Notes under the pieces: generated by a model
The model's database searches: none
What the model saw: only the letters and a program-made list of their open reading frames with translations
Told to the model about the DNA's origin: nothing
Part shown: in pieces, positions 10,929-19,901 of the stretch
How the letters are laid out: each line of letters starts with the position of its first letter
Numbering within the stretch: position 1 is the first letter of the stretch
Made by a program: the position numbers and the translations under genes
Assembly: GCF_003096095.1 (NCBI RefSeq)
Contig: NZ_CP015453.1
Span: forward strand, 1,240,001 to 1,304,000
Source: Dietzia psychralcaliphila
Lineage (GTDB): Bacteria > Actinomycetota > Actinomycetes > Mycobacteriales > Mycobacteriaceae
Reading direction: 5' to 3'
Length of the DNA stretch: 64,000 nucleotides

Positions 10929-12520
10929 TGGCGGGCCATCGGTGGCTCGAGCCACATGACCCGAACGAGGGCTGGGACACTCCGACGGAGGAAGACGTCG
11001 CCGAGATGCTCGGTGAGGAGGGCCTGGTCTCCGGGGTCTCCCTCGGGGGGCCACTGCCCGGGGACGAGGACGGTGACGACCACCAGGAGCCGCGCCCGAT
11101 CCCGGAGGTCGGCAGCCCCGAGTGGCAGGCCGACACCGCAGAGCTCGCGGTGGTCGAGGAGGAACTGGCCACCCGGTGGCCGGAGACCCGCCTCGAACCG
11201 AGCCTCGACCGGATCGCGGAGCTCACCTCCGTCCTCGGGGACCCGCAGCACGCCTACCCGGTCGTCCACGTGGCGGGGACCAACGGCAAGACCTCGGTCA
11301 CCCGGATGGTCGACGCGCTCCTCCGGGCGCTGCACCAGCGCACCGGTCGCAACACGAGCCCGCACCTCCAGACAGTCACCGAGCGCATCGCCATCGACGG
11401 CGAGCCGGTAACCGCGCGTCTGTTCGTGGACACCTACCGCGAACTGCAGCCGTACCTGGAACTGGTCGACCAGCGCTCGGAGTCCGCTGGCGGACCGCGC
11501 ATGAGCTACTTCGAGGTGATCACCGCGATGGCCTTCGCGGCCTTCGCCGACGCCCCCGTGGACGTGGCCGTGGTGGAGACCGGCATGGGCGGGACCTGGG
11601 ACGCCACCAACGTGGTGCGGCCGGCCGTCGCCGTCGTCACCCCCATCGGCCTGGACCACACCGACTACCTGGGCGACGACCTGGCGACGATCGCGGGGGA
11701 GAAGGCGGGGATCATCCAGCCGGGAGCAGAGGACGAACTGTTGCCGCGGGACCCGATCGCCGTGATCGGTCGCCAGGAGCCCGAGGCGATGGAGGTACTG
11801 GTGCGTCGCGCGGTCGAGGTGGGCGCGGTGGTGGCCCGGCTCGGCTCGGAGTTCGACGTGGTCGAGCGCCGCCTCGCGGTGGGCGGTCAGCAGCTCACCC
11901 TTCGTGGACTCGGGGGCGAGTACCCGGAGGTGTTCCTGCCGCTGTTCGGTGAACACCAGGCCGAGAACGCCGCCACCGCGTTGGCCGCCGTCGAGGCGTT
12001 CTTCGGCGCGGGTCCCGAACGGTCGCTGGACCCCGAACTCATCCGCGCCGGATTCGCCGCCGTGGACAACCCCGGCCGGCTCGAGCGACTCAGCTCGAGC
12101 CCGACGGTCCTGGTGGACGCAGCGCACAACGGCCACGGCGGTCGAGCCCTTGCCGAGGCGGTCACCTCCGAGTTCGACTTCAAGAGGCTCGTCGCGGTGG
12201 TGGCCATGCTCGACGGCAAGGACGCCGACGCCTTCCTCGCGGCGATCGAGCCGGTGGTCGACGAGGTCGTCATCACCAGGACAGGGTCGCCGCGCGCGAT
12301 GGCGCCGGGCGACCTCGCGCGCATCGCCGAGGACCGGTTCACCTCACAGCGGGTCCACGTGGTGGAGACCCTCCCCGACGCGATCAGTGCCGCGCTGGAC
12401 CTTGTGGGTGTCCCAGACCCGACCGCCGACGACGACGTGTCCGGCGTCGGCGTGCTCGTCACGGGATCCGTGGTGACCGCCGGGGCTGCCCGCAGCCTGT
12501 TCGGAAAGGACGCACAGTGA
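10928..12520 (+). CDS. folC: Folylpolyglutamate synthase / dihydrofolate synthase
   Basis: Adds glutamate to dihydropteroate and to folates. The protein is 530 residues; the first 80 are an acidic, probably disordered extension before the Mur-ligase-like core. The core shows the ATP loop VAGTNGKTSVTRM, the TSPHLQTVTERI folate region, the VETGMGGTWDATN motif and the C-terminal domain (DAAHNGHGG). The ATG at 10928 overlaps the valS stop; readings starting further upstream run through valS. The stop overlaps the next gene's GTG by four bases. The valS-folC-DUF4233-ndk order is conserved in Mycobacterium. Confidence 0.95.
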   Translation: MAGHRWLEPHDPNEGWDTPTEEDVAEMLGEEGLVSGVSLGGPLPGDEDGDDHQEPRPIPEVGSPEWQADTAELAVVEEELATRWPETRLEPSLDRIAELTSVLGDPQHAYPVVHVAGTNGKTSVTRMVDALLRALHQRTGRNTSPHLQTVTERIAIDGEPVTARLFVDTYRELQPYLELVDQRSESAGGPRMSYFEVITAMAFAAFADAPVDVAVVETGMGGTWDATNVVRPAVAVVTPIGLDHTDYLGDDLATIAGEKAGIIQPGAEDELLPRDPIAVIGRQEPEAMEVLVRRAVEVGAVVARLGSEFDVVERRLAVGGQQLTLRGLGGEYPEVFLPLFGEHQAENAATALAAVEAFFGAGPERSLDPELIRAGFAAVDNPGRLERLSSSPTVLVDAAHNGHGGRALAEAVTSEFDFKRLVAVVAMLDGKDADAFLAAIEPVVDEVVITRTGSPRAMAPGDLARIAEDRFTSQRVHVVETLPDAISAALDLVGVPDPTADDDVSGVGVLVTGSVVTAGAARSLFGKDAQ

Positions 12521-12993
12521 CCGACCCCGGCTCAGCCGAAGCCAGATCAGCCGACACCGGTTCCGCCGACACCAGATCAGCCGACACCGGTTCCGTCGAT
12601 CCCGGGGCCACCGCGCACGAACCCTCGGTGGATCCGTGGAAGGGCCTGCGGGGGATCATGGCCGGAACACTGATCCTCGAGGCCATCGTCATCGGGTTGG
12701 TCCTCACGGTGATCGCCCGGGTCGACGACGGGGAGCACTTCCAGCCCTGGAAGGTGTGGTTCGTCAGCCTGCTCGCCGTGGCGATGGTCGTGGCCAGTGG
12801 TCTGCAGCGACGCCCCTGGGCGATCCCCCTGAACCTCACCCTCGCCGGGTTGGCCGTGGCGGGCTGGGCCGTGCACTGGTCGATGGGCGTCTGCGGCCTG
12901 ATGTTCGCGGCGGTGTGGGCGTACATCCTGTATCTACGGCGGGACCTGTCCAAGCGGATGGCGGGCGGCTACCTACCCAGTCAGCACGACTGA
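12517..12993 (+). CDS. DUF4233 family membrane protein
   Basis: A 158-residue protein of unknown function, consistently found after folC in this order. After a 35-residue hydrophilic N-terminus made of repeated SADTGS/SADTRS units come four predicted membrane segments (about 45-66, 77-95, 102-120 and 124-140) and a short basic tail. The GTG at 12517 overlaps the folC stop (GTGA). The low-complexity N-terminus reflects a 30-base tandem duplication (12542-12595). Confidence 0.85.
   Translation: MTDPGSAEARSADTGSADTRSADTGSVDPGATAHEPSVDPWKGLRGIMAGTLILEAIVIGLVLTVIARVDDGEHFQPWKVWFVSLLAVAMVVASGLQRRPWAIPLNLTLAGLAVAGWAVHWSMGVCGLMFAAVWAYILYLRRDLSKRMAGGYLPSQHD
12542..12595. repeat. 30-bp period tandem repeat in the DUF4233 gene
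   Basis: A 24-base block at 12542-12565 recurs identically at 12572-12595 with a 30-base period. It is in frame and adds ten residues per copy (SADTGS type) to the N-terminal tail of the membrane protein. Confidence 0.8.
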
Positions 12994-13010
12994 CTGGTAC
13001 CGGGTACTTG

Positions 13011-13023
13011 TAGCATTGCGGCC
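13011..13023 (+). promoter_or_regulatory. Putative -10 for ndk
   Basis: TAGCAT at 13011-13016 lies seven bases before the ndk GTG, which is consistent with a leaderless transcript. It begins 18 bases after the stop of the upstream gene, so ndk may be transcribed independently. Confidence 0.35.
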
Positions 13024-13434
13024 GTGACCGAGAGAACCTTTTTCCTCATCAAGCCCGACGGCGTCCAGCGAGGCCTGACCGGGACCATTCTGGCGCGTAT
13101 CGAGGCCAAGGGCCTCACGCTCGTGGCCATGGACATGCGCCGGGTGCCGCGGGAGACCGCGGCCGAGCACTACGCCGAGCACGCCGAGCGTCCGTTCTAC
13201 GGTGACCTGCTCGAGTTCATCACCTCCGGGCCGGTCGTGGCCGGTGTCGTCGAGGGGCCGCGCGCGATCGCCGCATGGCGCCAGTTGGCCGGCGGAACCG
13301 ACCCGGTGGAGAAGGCCGCCCCGGGCTCGATCCGGGGCGACTTCGGACTGGAGACCCAGTTCAACCTGGTGCACGGGTCGGATTCCGAGGAGTCCGCGGC
13401 ACGTGAGATCGCCTTGTGGTTCCCCGGACTCTGA
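13024..13434 (+). CDS. ndk: Nucleoside diphosphate kinase
   Basis: Transfers phosphate from ATP to other nucleoside diphosphates through a phospho-histidine. The 136-residue sequence is of normal length and contains the active-site His in [12 protein letters not shown], the ATP-binding region ([14 protein letters not shown]) and the [14 protein letters not shown] segment. GTG start at 13024. A strong intrinsic terminator follows. Confidence 0.96.
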   Translation: MTERTFFLIKPDGVQRGLTGTILARIEAKGLTLVAMDMRRVPRETAAEHYAEHAERPFYGDLLEFITSGPVVAGVVEGPRAIAAWRQLAGGTDPVEKAAPGSIRGDFGLETQFNLVHGSDSEESAAREIALWFPGL

Positions 13435-13464
13435 TCCGAGTCGATCAGCAGCGATAGCGCTGAA

Positions 13465-13504
13465 CGCGCCCGTCGGTCCCCGGACCGACGGGCGCGTTTC
13501 TCTC
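13465..13504 (+). terminator. Intrinsic terminator of ndk
   Basis: CGCGCCCGTCGGTCC (13465-13479) pairs perfectly with 13482-13496, and a pyrimidine-rich TTTCTCTC tail follows. The stem is 15 bp with a minimal loop, so the apical pairs probably open. Confidence 0.8.
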
Positions 13505-13765
13505 TCACCGAGCCCGCGCGGCGACGGATCGTCGGCGTATGTGGGAGAATGTCGGAAGCCCACATTCTTGGCGAGCGGACCTCCAGTTCGCCCCGGATCG
13601 GGCGCCCGCCATCCGCGGGCCGGATCACACCGGAGTCGCGGACCACAAGACATAGCCCCACCCGAGGTGGGGCCCAGATAGAAATGCCGACCCCGTGCGG
13701 CGGCGTGGGTCACCGGAGTCCTTCCGGTGACGTGATCGCGCCCGGAGTCCGGCCAGAGGAGACAC
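13505..13765 (+). promoter_or_regulatory. Long rne leader with hairpins
   Basis: The gap between the ndk terminator and rne holds no supportable gene. Two perfect stems are visible: 13655-13662/13666-13673 (8 bp, loop CGA) and 13709-13717/13723-13731 (9 bp, 5-base loop). The second ends about 24 bases before the AGAGGAG ribosome binding site. RNase E of E. coli limits its own synthesis through its 5' untranslated region; a similar role here is conjecture. No promoter could be chosen with confidence. Confidence 0.4.
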
Positions 13766-16700
13766 GTGTCGGATTCGAACCTGACCATCGACGATCTCAA
13801 TGCGCTTCCGGAGAAGATGCGCGCGCACGCGGCCGCCAAGGCCGTGGGGATGACCAGCAAGGAGTTCCTGGCCGCCATGGCCGGAATCGGCGTGGAGGTC
13901 AGGAGCGCCCAGTCCGGCGTGACGCGCGAGGTGCTGCTCACCTGGTTCGCCAGCCGTGGGGAGGGCGGCGCCCCCGCGTCGGAGGCTGCTCCCGCCGTGG
14001 ACGACGCACCGGTGGAGAAGCCCTCCCGCACGTCCTCGGCAGAGAACGCCCCCGCCGAGAAGGCCCCCGCCAAGAAGGCCGCCGCGAAGAAGGCATCGGC
14101 CGAGAAGGCTCCGGCGAAGAAGGCTCCGGCGAAGAAGGCTGCAGCCGAGAAGCCCTCCCGCGAGACCTCGGCGGAGGAGCCCTCCCGCGAGTCGTCAGCC
14201 GAGGAGGCCCCAGCGAAGAAGGCCCCCGCCAGGAAGGCGCGCAAGGCCGCGGCGGAGAAGACGGCACCCGCCGCCGCGGACGGTCCCACCGCGGAACCCA
14301 CGACCGGAAAGAAGTCCACGTCGCAGGCTCCGGTCCGTCGACCCCTTCCGGAGATGTCGATCGTGACCGGTGAGGTGGGCACCGCGGAGCCGGGCAACCG
14401 CCGCCGGTCCACCGCGACCCCCTCGTTCTCCCCGCTGTTCCTCTCTCCCGACGAGGCCGCCGCCAAGGCCGAGCGGGAGCGCCCCGCGCGCACGAAGTCC
14501 GGTGGACCCGAGACGTCGCGCACCGGACAAACCCGGACCGGGCAAACCCGGCCGGACCAGCCGAACGCCGGGACCACGGACGAGACGGGAACCCGGGGCG
14601 ACTCCGACACCCCCGGGACGGCTGACATCCCCGGCACCGCCGACGCCCCGGAGACCACCGACGCCTCCAAGATCGCCGACGCCTCGGAGTCCACCGACAC
14701 CAACGACGACCAGAACGACAACGGTGAGGGTGGTAGCCGTCGCCGCCGGCGTGGCCGTCGCGGCCGCGGGCGTGGCCGGGGCGAGAACTTCGACGACCAG
14801 AACGGCGAGGACGACGAGAACGACGCGTCGACGGACGACTCCGATGACGCCCGCGACGACACCTCCGGTGACCGCCGGGACCAGCGTTCCGGCGGCTCCG
14901 GCGGCGCTGACCGTCGTGACGACTCCGGCTCGGCGGACACGGCCGACGGGCGGTCCGAGTCGGGGGACGAGTCCTCCGAGGACGACTCCGACGACTCCGA
15001 CGGGTCACCGTCCGGGTCGCGTCGGCGTCGCCGTCGTCGTCGTCGTGGTGGGGGTTCGGGCAACGACGACACCCAGGCCTCCGGCGACGACTCTCCCGAC
15101 ACCGAGGTCCAGGAGCAGCGCGAGCCGCGCCGTCGCCCCGCACGCGGGGGACAGAGCGCGGGCGCGGGTTCGAGCACCGGTACGTCCGCGGACGAGGTCC
15201 AGGGCATCACCGGCTCGACCCGGCTCGAGGCCAAGCGCCAGCGTCGCCGCGACGGGCGCGATGCCGGCCGCCGCCGTCAGCCCATCCTCTCCGAGTCGGA
15301 GTTCCTCGCACGCCGCGAGTCCGTCGACCGCGTGATGGTGGTCCGGGAGAAGCAGCGCGGCGACGGCAAGGGGATCATGACCCAGGTCGGCGTGCTCGAG
15401 GACAAGGTCCTGGTGGAGCACTTCGTCACCACCGAGTCCGCGCGCTCCATGGTGGGCAACGTCTACCTCGGCCGTGTGCAGAACGTGCTGCCGAGCATGG
15501 AGGCCGCGTTCGTCGACATCGGCCGCGGTCGCAACGGCGTCCTGTACGCCGGTGAGGTCAACTGGGAGGCTGCCGGGCTCGGCGGCAAGGCCCGGCGGAT
15601 CGAACAGGCGCTCAGGCCCGGTGACATGGTCCTGGTGCAGGTCACCAAGGATCCCATCGGTCAGAAGGGCGCCCGCCTGACCACGCAGATCTCGCTGGCC
15701 GGCCGATTCCTCGTGTACGTGCCCGACGGGAACTCCACCGGCATCTCCCGCAAGCTCCCCGACACCGAGCGGCGCCGGCTCAAGGCGATCCTCAAGGACG
15801 TCGTCCCCGAGGGCTCGGGCGTGATCATCCGGACCGCGGCCGAGGGGGTCAGCGAGGAGGAGATCGGCCGGGACGTCGAACGACTGGCGGCCCAGTGGGC
15901 CGAGATCGCCGAGGCCTCCGCCAAGCGGACCTCCGCCGGCGCCGGCACCCCGGTGGCCCTGTACGAGGAGCCCGACCTGCTGGTCAAGGTGGTGCGGGAC
16001 CTGTTCAACGAGGACTTCTCCTCACTGGTGATCCAGGGCGACACCTCCTGGGACACCGTTCACGACTACGTCTCGAAGGTCGCACCGGAGATGACCGAGC
16101 GCCTGGAGCGGTACGACAACCCCGACGTCGACGTGTTCGCCACCCACCGCGTGGACGAGCAGGTGGCCAAGGCGCTCGACCGCAAGGTGTGGCTGCCCTC
16201 CGGCGGCTCGCTGGTGATCGACCGCACCGAGGCCATGACGGTCATCGACGTCAACACCGGCAAGTACACCGGCTCGGGCGGCAACCTCGAGGAGACCGTC
16301 ACCAAGAACAACCTCGAGGCGGCCGAGGAGATCGTCCGCCAGCTGCGCCTGCGCGACGTGGGCGGAATGGTGATCATCGACTTCATCGACATGGTCCTCG
16401 AGGCCAACCGCGACCTGGTCCTGCGCCGACTCACCGAGGCGCTGGGTCGCGACCGCACCCGGCACCAGGTCTCCGAGGTCACCTCGCTGGGTCTGGTCCA
16501 GCTCACCCGGAAGAAGTTGGGCACGGGCCTCGTCGAGGCGTTCTCCACGCCGTGCGAGCACTGCCAGGGCCGCGGACTGATCGTGCACGCCGACCCGGTC
16601 CACACCGAGTCGCACAACGCCGACGAGCCCGGTAACCGACGTGGCCGCAAGCGCGGCGGCAAGGGTGCGGAGTCGGATCAGCCCGATACCGCGACCCCCT

Positions 16701-17443
16701 CGTCATCCGCGCAGAAGCAGACGCCCAAGAAGGACGGGCCCGCACCGGCCGCGCATCCGGCCGCTCTCGCGATCTCCCGTCAGGAGGCCGCTCAGGCCGC
16801 CGCGGAGAAGGCGGCGCGTCCGGAGGTCGTCACCGCTGAACCGAGCGCACCGGCGACCACGGCATCGGCGACCGCCGCGGAACCGGACGCCCCGGCGTCC
16901 ACCGTTTCCGCGGAGATCTCCGGCACCCCGGATTCCGAGGAATCGGATGCTGGAGTGGCAGAGTCCGCGGACGCCGCCGGCTCCCGTCCGGGTCGCCGCC
17001 GTCGACGCGCCACCCGCCGCCCGGCGGACGGGGCCATCGACCCGGTCGTCGCCGCGGAGGACGCGGCAGTGGCGGAGACGGCCGAGACGCCGGAGGACGA
17101 GGCCGCGGTCGTGGCGGAGGCGGCAGAGGCCGTGCAGACGGTCGAGGCCACCGAGCCGAGCGCGCAGGCGGTCCCGGACTCCGCCGCGGCAGGCGGAGGG
17201 TCGGACGCCGACGCACGGTCGGAGACGGCCGGACGACGTCCCCGCAGGCGGTCCACCCGACGCGAGGCAGGCGCCGCGGTCGCGCAGGCGACGGAGGGGG
17301 AGTCCGCGCCGGTGGCGGTGGTCCCCGTCGAGGCCGCCCCGCTCGCGGAGGCGCCCCCGGTCGTCGTCGCGGAGCCGCGTCAGCGACCGGCCCGGCGACG
17401 CGCGACCAGGTCCACGACCGCCCCCGAGGGCGGCGATCACTAG
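13766..17443 (+). CDS. rne: Ribonuclease E/G
   Basis: Endoribonuclease central to rRNA processing and mRNA decay. The 1225-residue protein is large. Residues 1-55 resemble the IF-2 N-terminal fold (LNALPEKMRAHAAAKAVGMTSKEFL). About 80-165 is an Ala/Lys/Pro-rich repeat region, and 250-510 is an acidic/Arg-rich disordered region (SRRRRRGRRGRGRGRG). The catalytic core runs from about 520 to 940: an S1 domain (GNVYLGRVQNVLPSMEAAFVDIG), metal-binding acids in VIDVNTGKYTG (near 826) and VIIDFIDM (near 868), and the Zn-link CEHCQGRG (near 930). The last 280 residues are again Ala/Arg-rich and disordered. GTG start at 13766 with AGAGGAG upstream. The disordered arms probably bind RNA and degradosome partners. 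Confidence 0.95.
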   Translation: MSDSNLTIDDLNALPEKMRAHAAAKAVGMTSKEFLAAMAGIGVEVRSAQSGVTREVLLTWFASRGEGGAPASEAAPAVDDAPVEKPSRTSSAENAPAEKAPAKKAAAKKASAEKAPAKKAPAKKAAAEKPSRETSAEEPSRESSAEEAPAKKAPARKARKAAAEKTAPAAADGPTAEPTTGKKSTSQAPVRRPLPEMSIVTGEVGTAEPGNRRRSTATPSFSPLFLSPDEAAAKAERERPARTKSGGPETSRTGQTRTGQTRPDQPNAGTTDETGTRGDSDTPGTADIPGTADAPETTDASKIADASESTDTNDDQNDNGEGGSRRRRRGRRGRGRGRGENFDDQNGEDDENDASTDDSDDARDDTSGDRRDQRSGGSGGADRRDDSGSADTADGRSESGDESSEDDSDDSDGSPSGSRRRRRRRRRGGGSGNDDTQASGDDSPDTEVQEQREPRRRPARGGQSAGAGSSTGTSADEVQGITGSTRLEAKRQRRRDGRDAGRRRQPILSESEFLARRESVDRVMVVREKQRGDGKGIMTQVGVLEDKVLVEHFVTTESARSMVGNVYLGRVQNVLPSMEAAFVDIGRGRNGVLYAGEVNWEAAGLGGKARRIEQALRPGDMVLVQVTKDPIGQKGARLTTQISLAGRFLVYVPDGNSTGISRKLPDTERRRLKAILKDVVPEGSGVIIRTAAEGVSEEEIGRDVERLAAQWAEIAEASAKRTSAGAGTPVALYEEPDLLVKVVRDLFNEDFSSLVIQGDTSWDTVHDYVSKVAPEMTERLERYDNPDVDVFATHRVDEQVAKALDRKVWLPSGGSLVIDRTEAMTVIDVNTGKYTGSGGNLEETVTKNNLEAAEEIVRQLRLRDVGGMVIIDFIDMVLEANRDLVLRRLTEALGRDRTRHQVSEVTSLGLVQLTRKKLGTGLVEAFSTPCEHCQGRGLIVHADPVHTESHNADEPGNRRGRKRGGKGAESDQPDTATPSSSAQKQTPKKDGPAPAAHPAALAISRQEAAQAAAEKAARPEVVTAEPSAPATTASATAAEPDAPASTVSAEISGTPDSEESDAGVAESADAAGSRPGRRRRRATRRPADGAIDPVVAAEDAAVAETAETPEDEAAVVAEAAEAVQTVEATEPSAQAVPDSAAAGGGSDADARSETAGRRPRRRSTRREAGAAVAQATEGESAPVAVVPVEAAPLAEAPPVVVAEPRQRPARRRATRSTTAPEGGDH
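14044..14240. repeat. Lys/Ala repeat-encoding tract in rne
   Basis: Imperfect GCC-AAG-AAG-type units encode AEKAPAKKA motifs. The composition is the same as in the tail of the acyltransferase at 58050-60509. This is a low-complexity coding repeat, not a mobile element. Confidence 0.7.
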
Positions 17444-17451
17444 AGGTACGG

Positions 17452-17494
17452 GGCCCGGTGGCACGGTCGGTTTGACCTGCTGTGCCGCCGGGCC
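17452..17494 (+). terminator. Hairpin downstream of rne
   Basis: A 13-bp stem (17452-17464 with 17482-17494, one G-U pair) lies eight bases after the rne stop and ends seven bases before a TTGACA box. It is probably the rne terminator, although there is no T-tract. Confidence 0.55.
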
Positions 17495-17500
17495 GTAACC

Positions 17501-17530
17501 TTGACAAGTCGCTCGTGGCGGCGCTATGTC
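17501..17530 (+). promoter_or_regulatory. Putative rplU-rpmA promoter
   Basis: A consensus -35 TTGACA (17501-17506) is followed after 17-18 bases by CTATGT/TATGTC (17524-17530). This would give a leader of about 140 bases before rplU, including a perfect 7-bp GAGA-loop hairpin at 17584-17601. Ribosomal protein operons often have such regulatory leaders; whether this one binds L21 is unknown. Confidence 0.5.
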
Positions 17531-17679
17531 GTCGCGCGAGAAGTCGCGGGCCGGGCCGTCAAGGCCGCGGGACCGGCGATCCTGGCCGACGAGAGTCGGC
17601 CGGCTAGAGAAAACACCGCACAGTAGTTGTGGACGTCCCAGCGGCGACCACACACCCGAGAAGCAAGGGGAAGCCCTCG

Positions 17680-17985
17680 ATGTACGCGATCGTCAAGACC
17701 GGCGGCAAGCAGTACAAGGTCGCCGAAGGTGACCATGTCAAGGTCGAGAAGATCGAGGGTGAGGCCGGTACCTCCGTGTCCCTGTCCCCGATCCTCGTGG
17801 TCGACGGTTCGACCGTCACCTCCGCTGCCGACGCCCTGGCCAAGGTCTCCGTCTCCGGCGAGATCGTCGAGCAGACCAAGGGTCCGAAGATCCGGATCCA
17901 CAAGTTCAAGAACAAGACCGGGTACCACAAGCGTCAGGGCCACCGTCAGAAGCTGACGGTGCTCAAGATCACCGGTATCAAGTAA
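17680..17985 (+). CDS. rplU: 50S ribosomal protein L21
   Basis: A 101-residue ribosomal protein of standard length beginning [18 protein letters not shown] and ending in the [17 protein letters not shown] block typical of L21. An in-frame start at 17629 would add 17 residues unlike the family, so the ATG at 17680 is preferred. It is followed after 68 bases by rpmA in the universally conserved rplU-rpmA-obg order. Confidence 0.97.
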   Translation: MYAIVKTGGKQYKVAEGDHVKVEKIEGEAGTSVSLSPILVVDGSTVTSAADALAKVSVSGEIVEQTKGPKIRIHKFKNKTGYHKRQGHRQKLTVLKITGIK

Positions 17986-18053
17986 TCCACCACGGCCGCC
18001 AAGGCCACCAGCTCAGCGCCCTCGGGCGTCTTCCCTGAAGGAGGGGTTCGGAC

Positions 18054-18317
18054 ATGGCAAGTAAGAAGGGCGCATCCAGCACCCGTAACGGTCGTGACTC
18101 CAACGCGCAGCGTCTCGGCGTGAAGCGGTTCGGCGGCCAGGAAGTCAACGCCGGCGAGATCCTGATCCGCCAGCGTGGCACCAAGTTCCACCCGGGCGTG
18201 GGCGTCGGCCGTGGCGGCGACGACACGCTGTTCGCGCTGGCCGCCGGTGCGGTCGAGTTCGGTACCAAGCGCGGTCGCAAGACCGTCAACATCGTGCCGG
18301 TCGGCGTCGAGGCCTGA
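18054..18317 (+). CDS. rpmA: 50S ribosomal protein L27
   Basis: An 87-residue ribosomal protein placed at the peptidyl transferase centre. It shows the typical start [28 protein letters not shown] and the [11 protein letters not shown] segment. GGAGG-type ribosome binding site (GAAGGAGG) ahead of the ATG. No cleavable N-terminal extension like that of Firmicutes L27 is present. Confidence 0.97.
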   Translation: MASKKGASSTRNGRDSNAQRLGVKRFGGQEVNAGEILIRQRGTKFHPGVGVGRGGDDTLFALAAGAVEFGTKRGRKTVNIVPVGVEA

Positions 18318-18342
18318 CCCGGCACCACTGACGCGAGTCGCC

Positions 18343-18388
18343 CTCGGGGGCCGGGCGGGGTCTGATGACCCCACGCCCGGTCCCCGAG
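18343..18388 (+). terminator. Strong hairpin between rpmA and obg
   Basis: Bases 18343-18362 pair with 18367-18388 around a TGAT loop, with a single mismatch and a two-base bulge, giving nearly 20 base pairs. It may terminate or attenuate the highly expressed ribosomal transcript so that obg is made at a lower level. Confidence 0.65.
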
Positions 18389-18440
18389 AGCATTTCCGCC
18401 ACATCATGCACGTCCCACCACCAGCAGGAGGAGTCCGCAT

Positions 18441-19901
18441 ATGTCGAGATTCGTCGACCGCGTAGTGCTCCACCTCGCGGCGGGGGACGGTGGCCGCGGC
18501 TGCACGTCCGTACACCGGGAGAAGTTCAAGCCGCTCGGCGGCCCCGACGGGGGCAACGGCGGGAGCGGCGGGGACGTGGTGCTGGTGGTGGACCCCCAAG
18601 TCCACACCCTGCTCGACTTCCACTTCCGGCCCCATGCGCGCGCCGGCAGGGGAGAGCCCGGGATGGGCGCCAACCGGAACGGCGCCCAGGGCGGCGACCT
18701 CGTGCTGGCGGTCCCGCCCGGGACCGTCGTGCTGGACCAGAACGGTGAACTGCTGGCGGACCTGACCGGCGCCGGGACCCGCTTCGTGGCGGCCGAGGGC
18801 GGCAAGGGCGGGCTCGGCAACGCCGCGCTCGCCTCCAGGGCCCGCAAGGCACCGGGGTTCGCCCTGCTCGGTGAGCCCGGCGAGGTGCGCGACCTGACCC
18901 TCGAGCTCAAGTCCATGGCCGACGTCGGCCTGGTCGGGTTCCCCTCGGCGGGCAAGTCCTCGCTGGTGTCGGTGCTGTCCGCGGCCAAGCCCAAGATCGC
19001 CGACTACCCGTTCACCACACTGGTCCCCAATCTCGGCGTGGTCTCGGTGGGCGACGACACGTTCACCATCGCCGACGTGCCCGGGCTCATCCCCGGTGCC
19101 AGCGAGGGTCGGGGACTGGGCCTGGACTTCCTGCGCCACATCGAGCGCACGGCCGTCCTCGCCCACGTGGTGGACTGCGCGAGCCTCGAGTCCGACCGTG
19201 ACCCCATCTCCGACGTCGACGCCCTCGAGGCGGAGCTCGCCGCCTATCAGCCCGAGCTCGCCGACGCCGGGCTGGGGGACCTGGCGGACCGGCCGCGGGT
19301 CGTGGTGCTCAACAAGATCGACGTGCCGGACGCCGCGGACATGGCCGAGATGGTCACCGCGCACTTCGAGGCCAAGGGCTGGCCCGTGTACGCGATCTCC
19401 GCTGTGGCGCACAAGGGTCTCGACGAACTGCGGTACGGGCTCTACGAGCTGATCAAGGCCCACCGTAAGGCGACCCCGCCGGCGGCGCCCGAGCGGATCG
19501 TCCTGCGGCCCAGGGCCGTCGACGTGGCGGAGTTCACGGTCCGTAAGGACCCCAACGAGGCCGGTGCCTTCGTGGTCTCGGGGTCCAAGCCCGAGCGCTG
19601 GATCCGCCAGACGGACTTCGGCAACGACGAGGCCGTCGGCTTCCTCGCCGACCGCCTGGCCAGGCTGGGCGTCGAGGACGCGCTCATCAAGGCCGGCGCC
19701 CAACAGGGTTGCACCGTCACCGTCGGCGACGTCTCCTTCGAGTGGGAGCCGCAGACCCCCGCCGGTGTGGACCTCATGCGCACGGGCCGCGGCACCGACA
19801 TCCGGTTGGAGTCCGACGAGCGTGTGGGCGCCATCGAGCGCAAGTACCGCAAGCGGGTGCGCCGCGGACTGATCGACCCCGACGAGGAGATCCTGGAGTG
19901 A
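18441..19901 (+). CDS. obg: GTPase ObgE/CgtA
   Basis: Essential ribosome-associated GTPase of 486 residues. It has the glycine-rich Obg fold at residues 1-155 ([31 protein letters not shown]), the G domain with [10 protein letters not shown] (G1) and DVPGL (G3), NKID (G4) and SA (G5), and the OCT C-terminal domain ([26 protein letters not shown]). ATG at 18441, with GGAGGAG shortly before it. The stop overlaps the proB GTG by four bases. Confidence 0.96.
   Translation: MSRFVDRVVLHLAAGDGGRGCTSVHREKFKPLGGPDGGNGGSGGDVVLVVDPQVHTLLDFHFRPHARAGRGEPGMGANRNGAQGGDLVLAVPPGTVVLDQNGELLADLTGAGTRFVAAEGGKGGLGNAALASRARKAPGFALLGEPGEVRDLTLELKSMADVGLVGFPSAGKSSLVSVLSAAKPKIADYPFTTLVPNLGVVSVGDDTFTIADVPGLIPGASEGRGLGLDFLRHIERTAVLAHVVDCASLESDRDPISDVDALEAELAAYQPELADAGLGDLADRPRVVVLNKIDVPDAADMAEMVTAHFEAKGWPVYAISAVAHKGLDELRYGLYELIKAHRKATPPAAPERIVLRPRAVDVAEFTVRKDPNEAGAFVVSGSKPERWIRQTDFGNDEAVGFLADRLARLGVEDALIKAGAQQGCTVTVGDVSFEWEPQTPAGVDLMRTGRGTDIRLESDERVGAIERKYRKRVRRGLIDPDEEILE

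Noticed and set aside
10184-12136. Minus-strand 650-residue frame opposite valS and folC
   Set aside because: GC-rich antisense shadow. Both sense genes are complete and strongly conserved.
12973-15234. Long minus-strand frame (Ser/Arg-rich) opposite ndk-rne
   Set aside because: Product is low-complexity and is the antisense shadow of the repeat-rich rne coding sequence.
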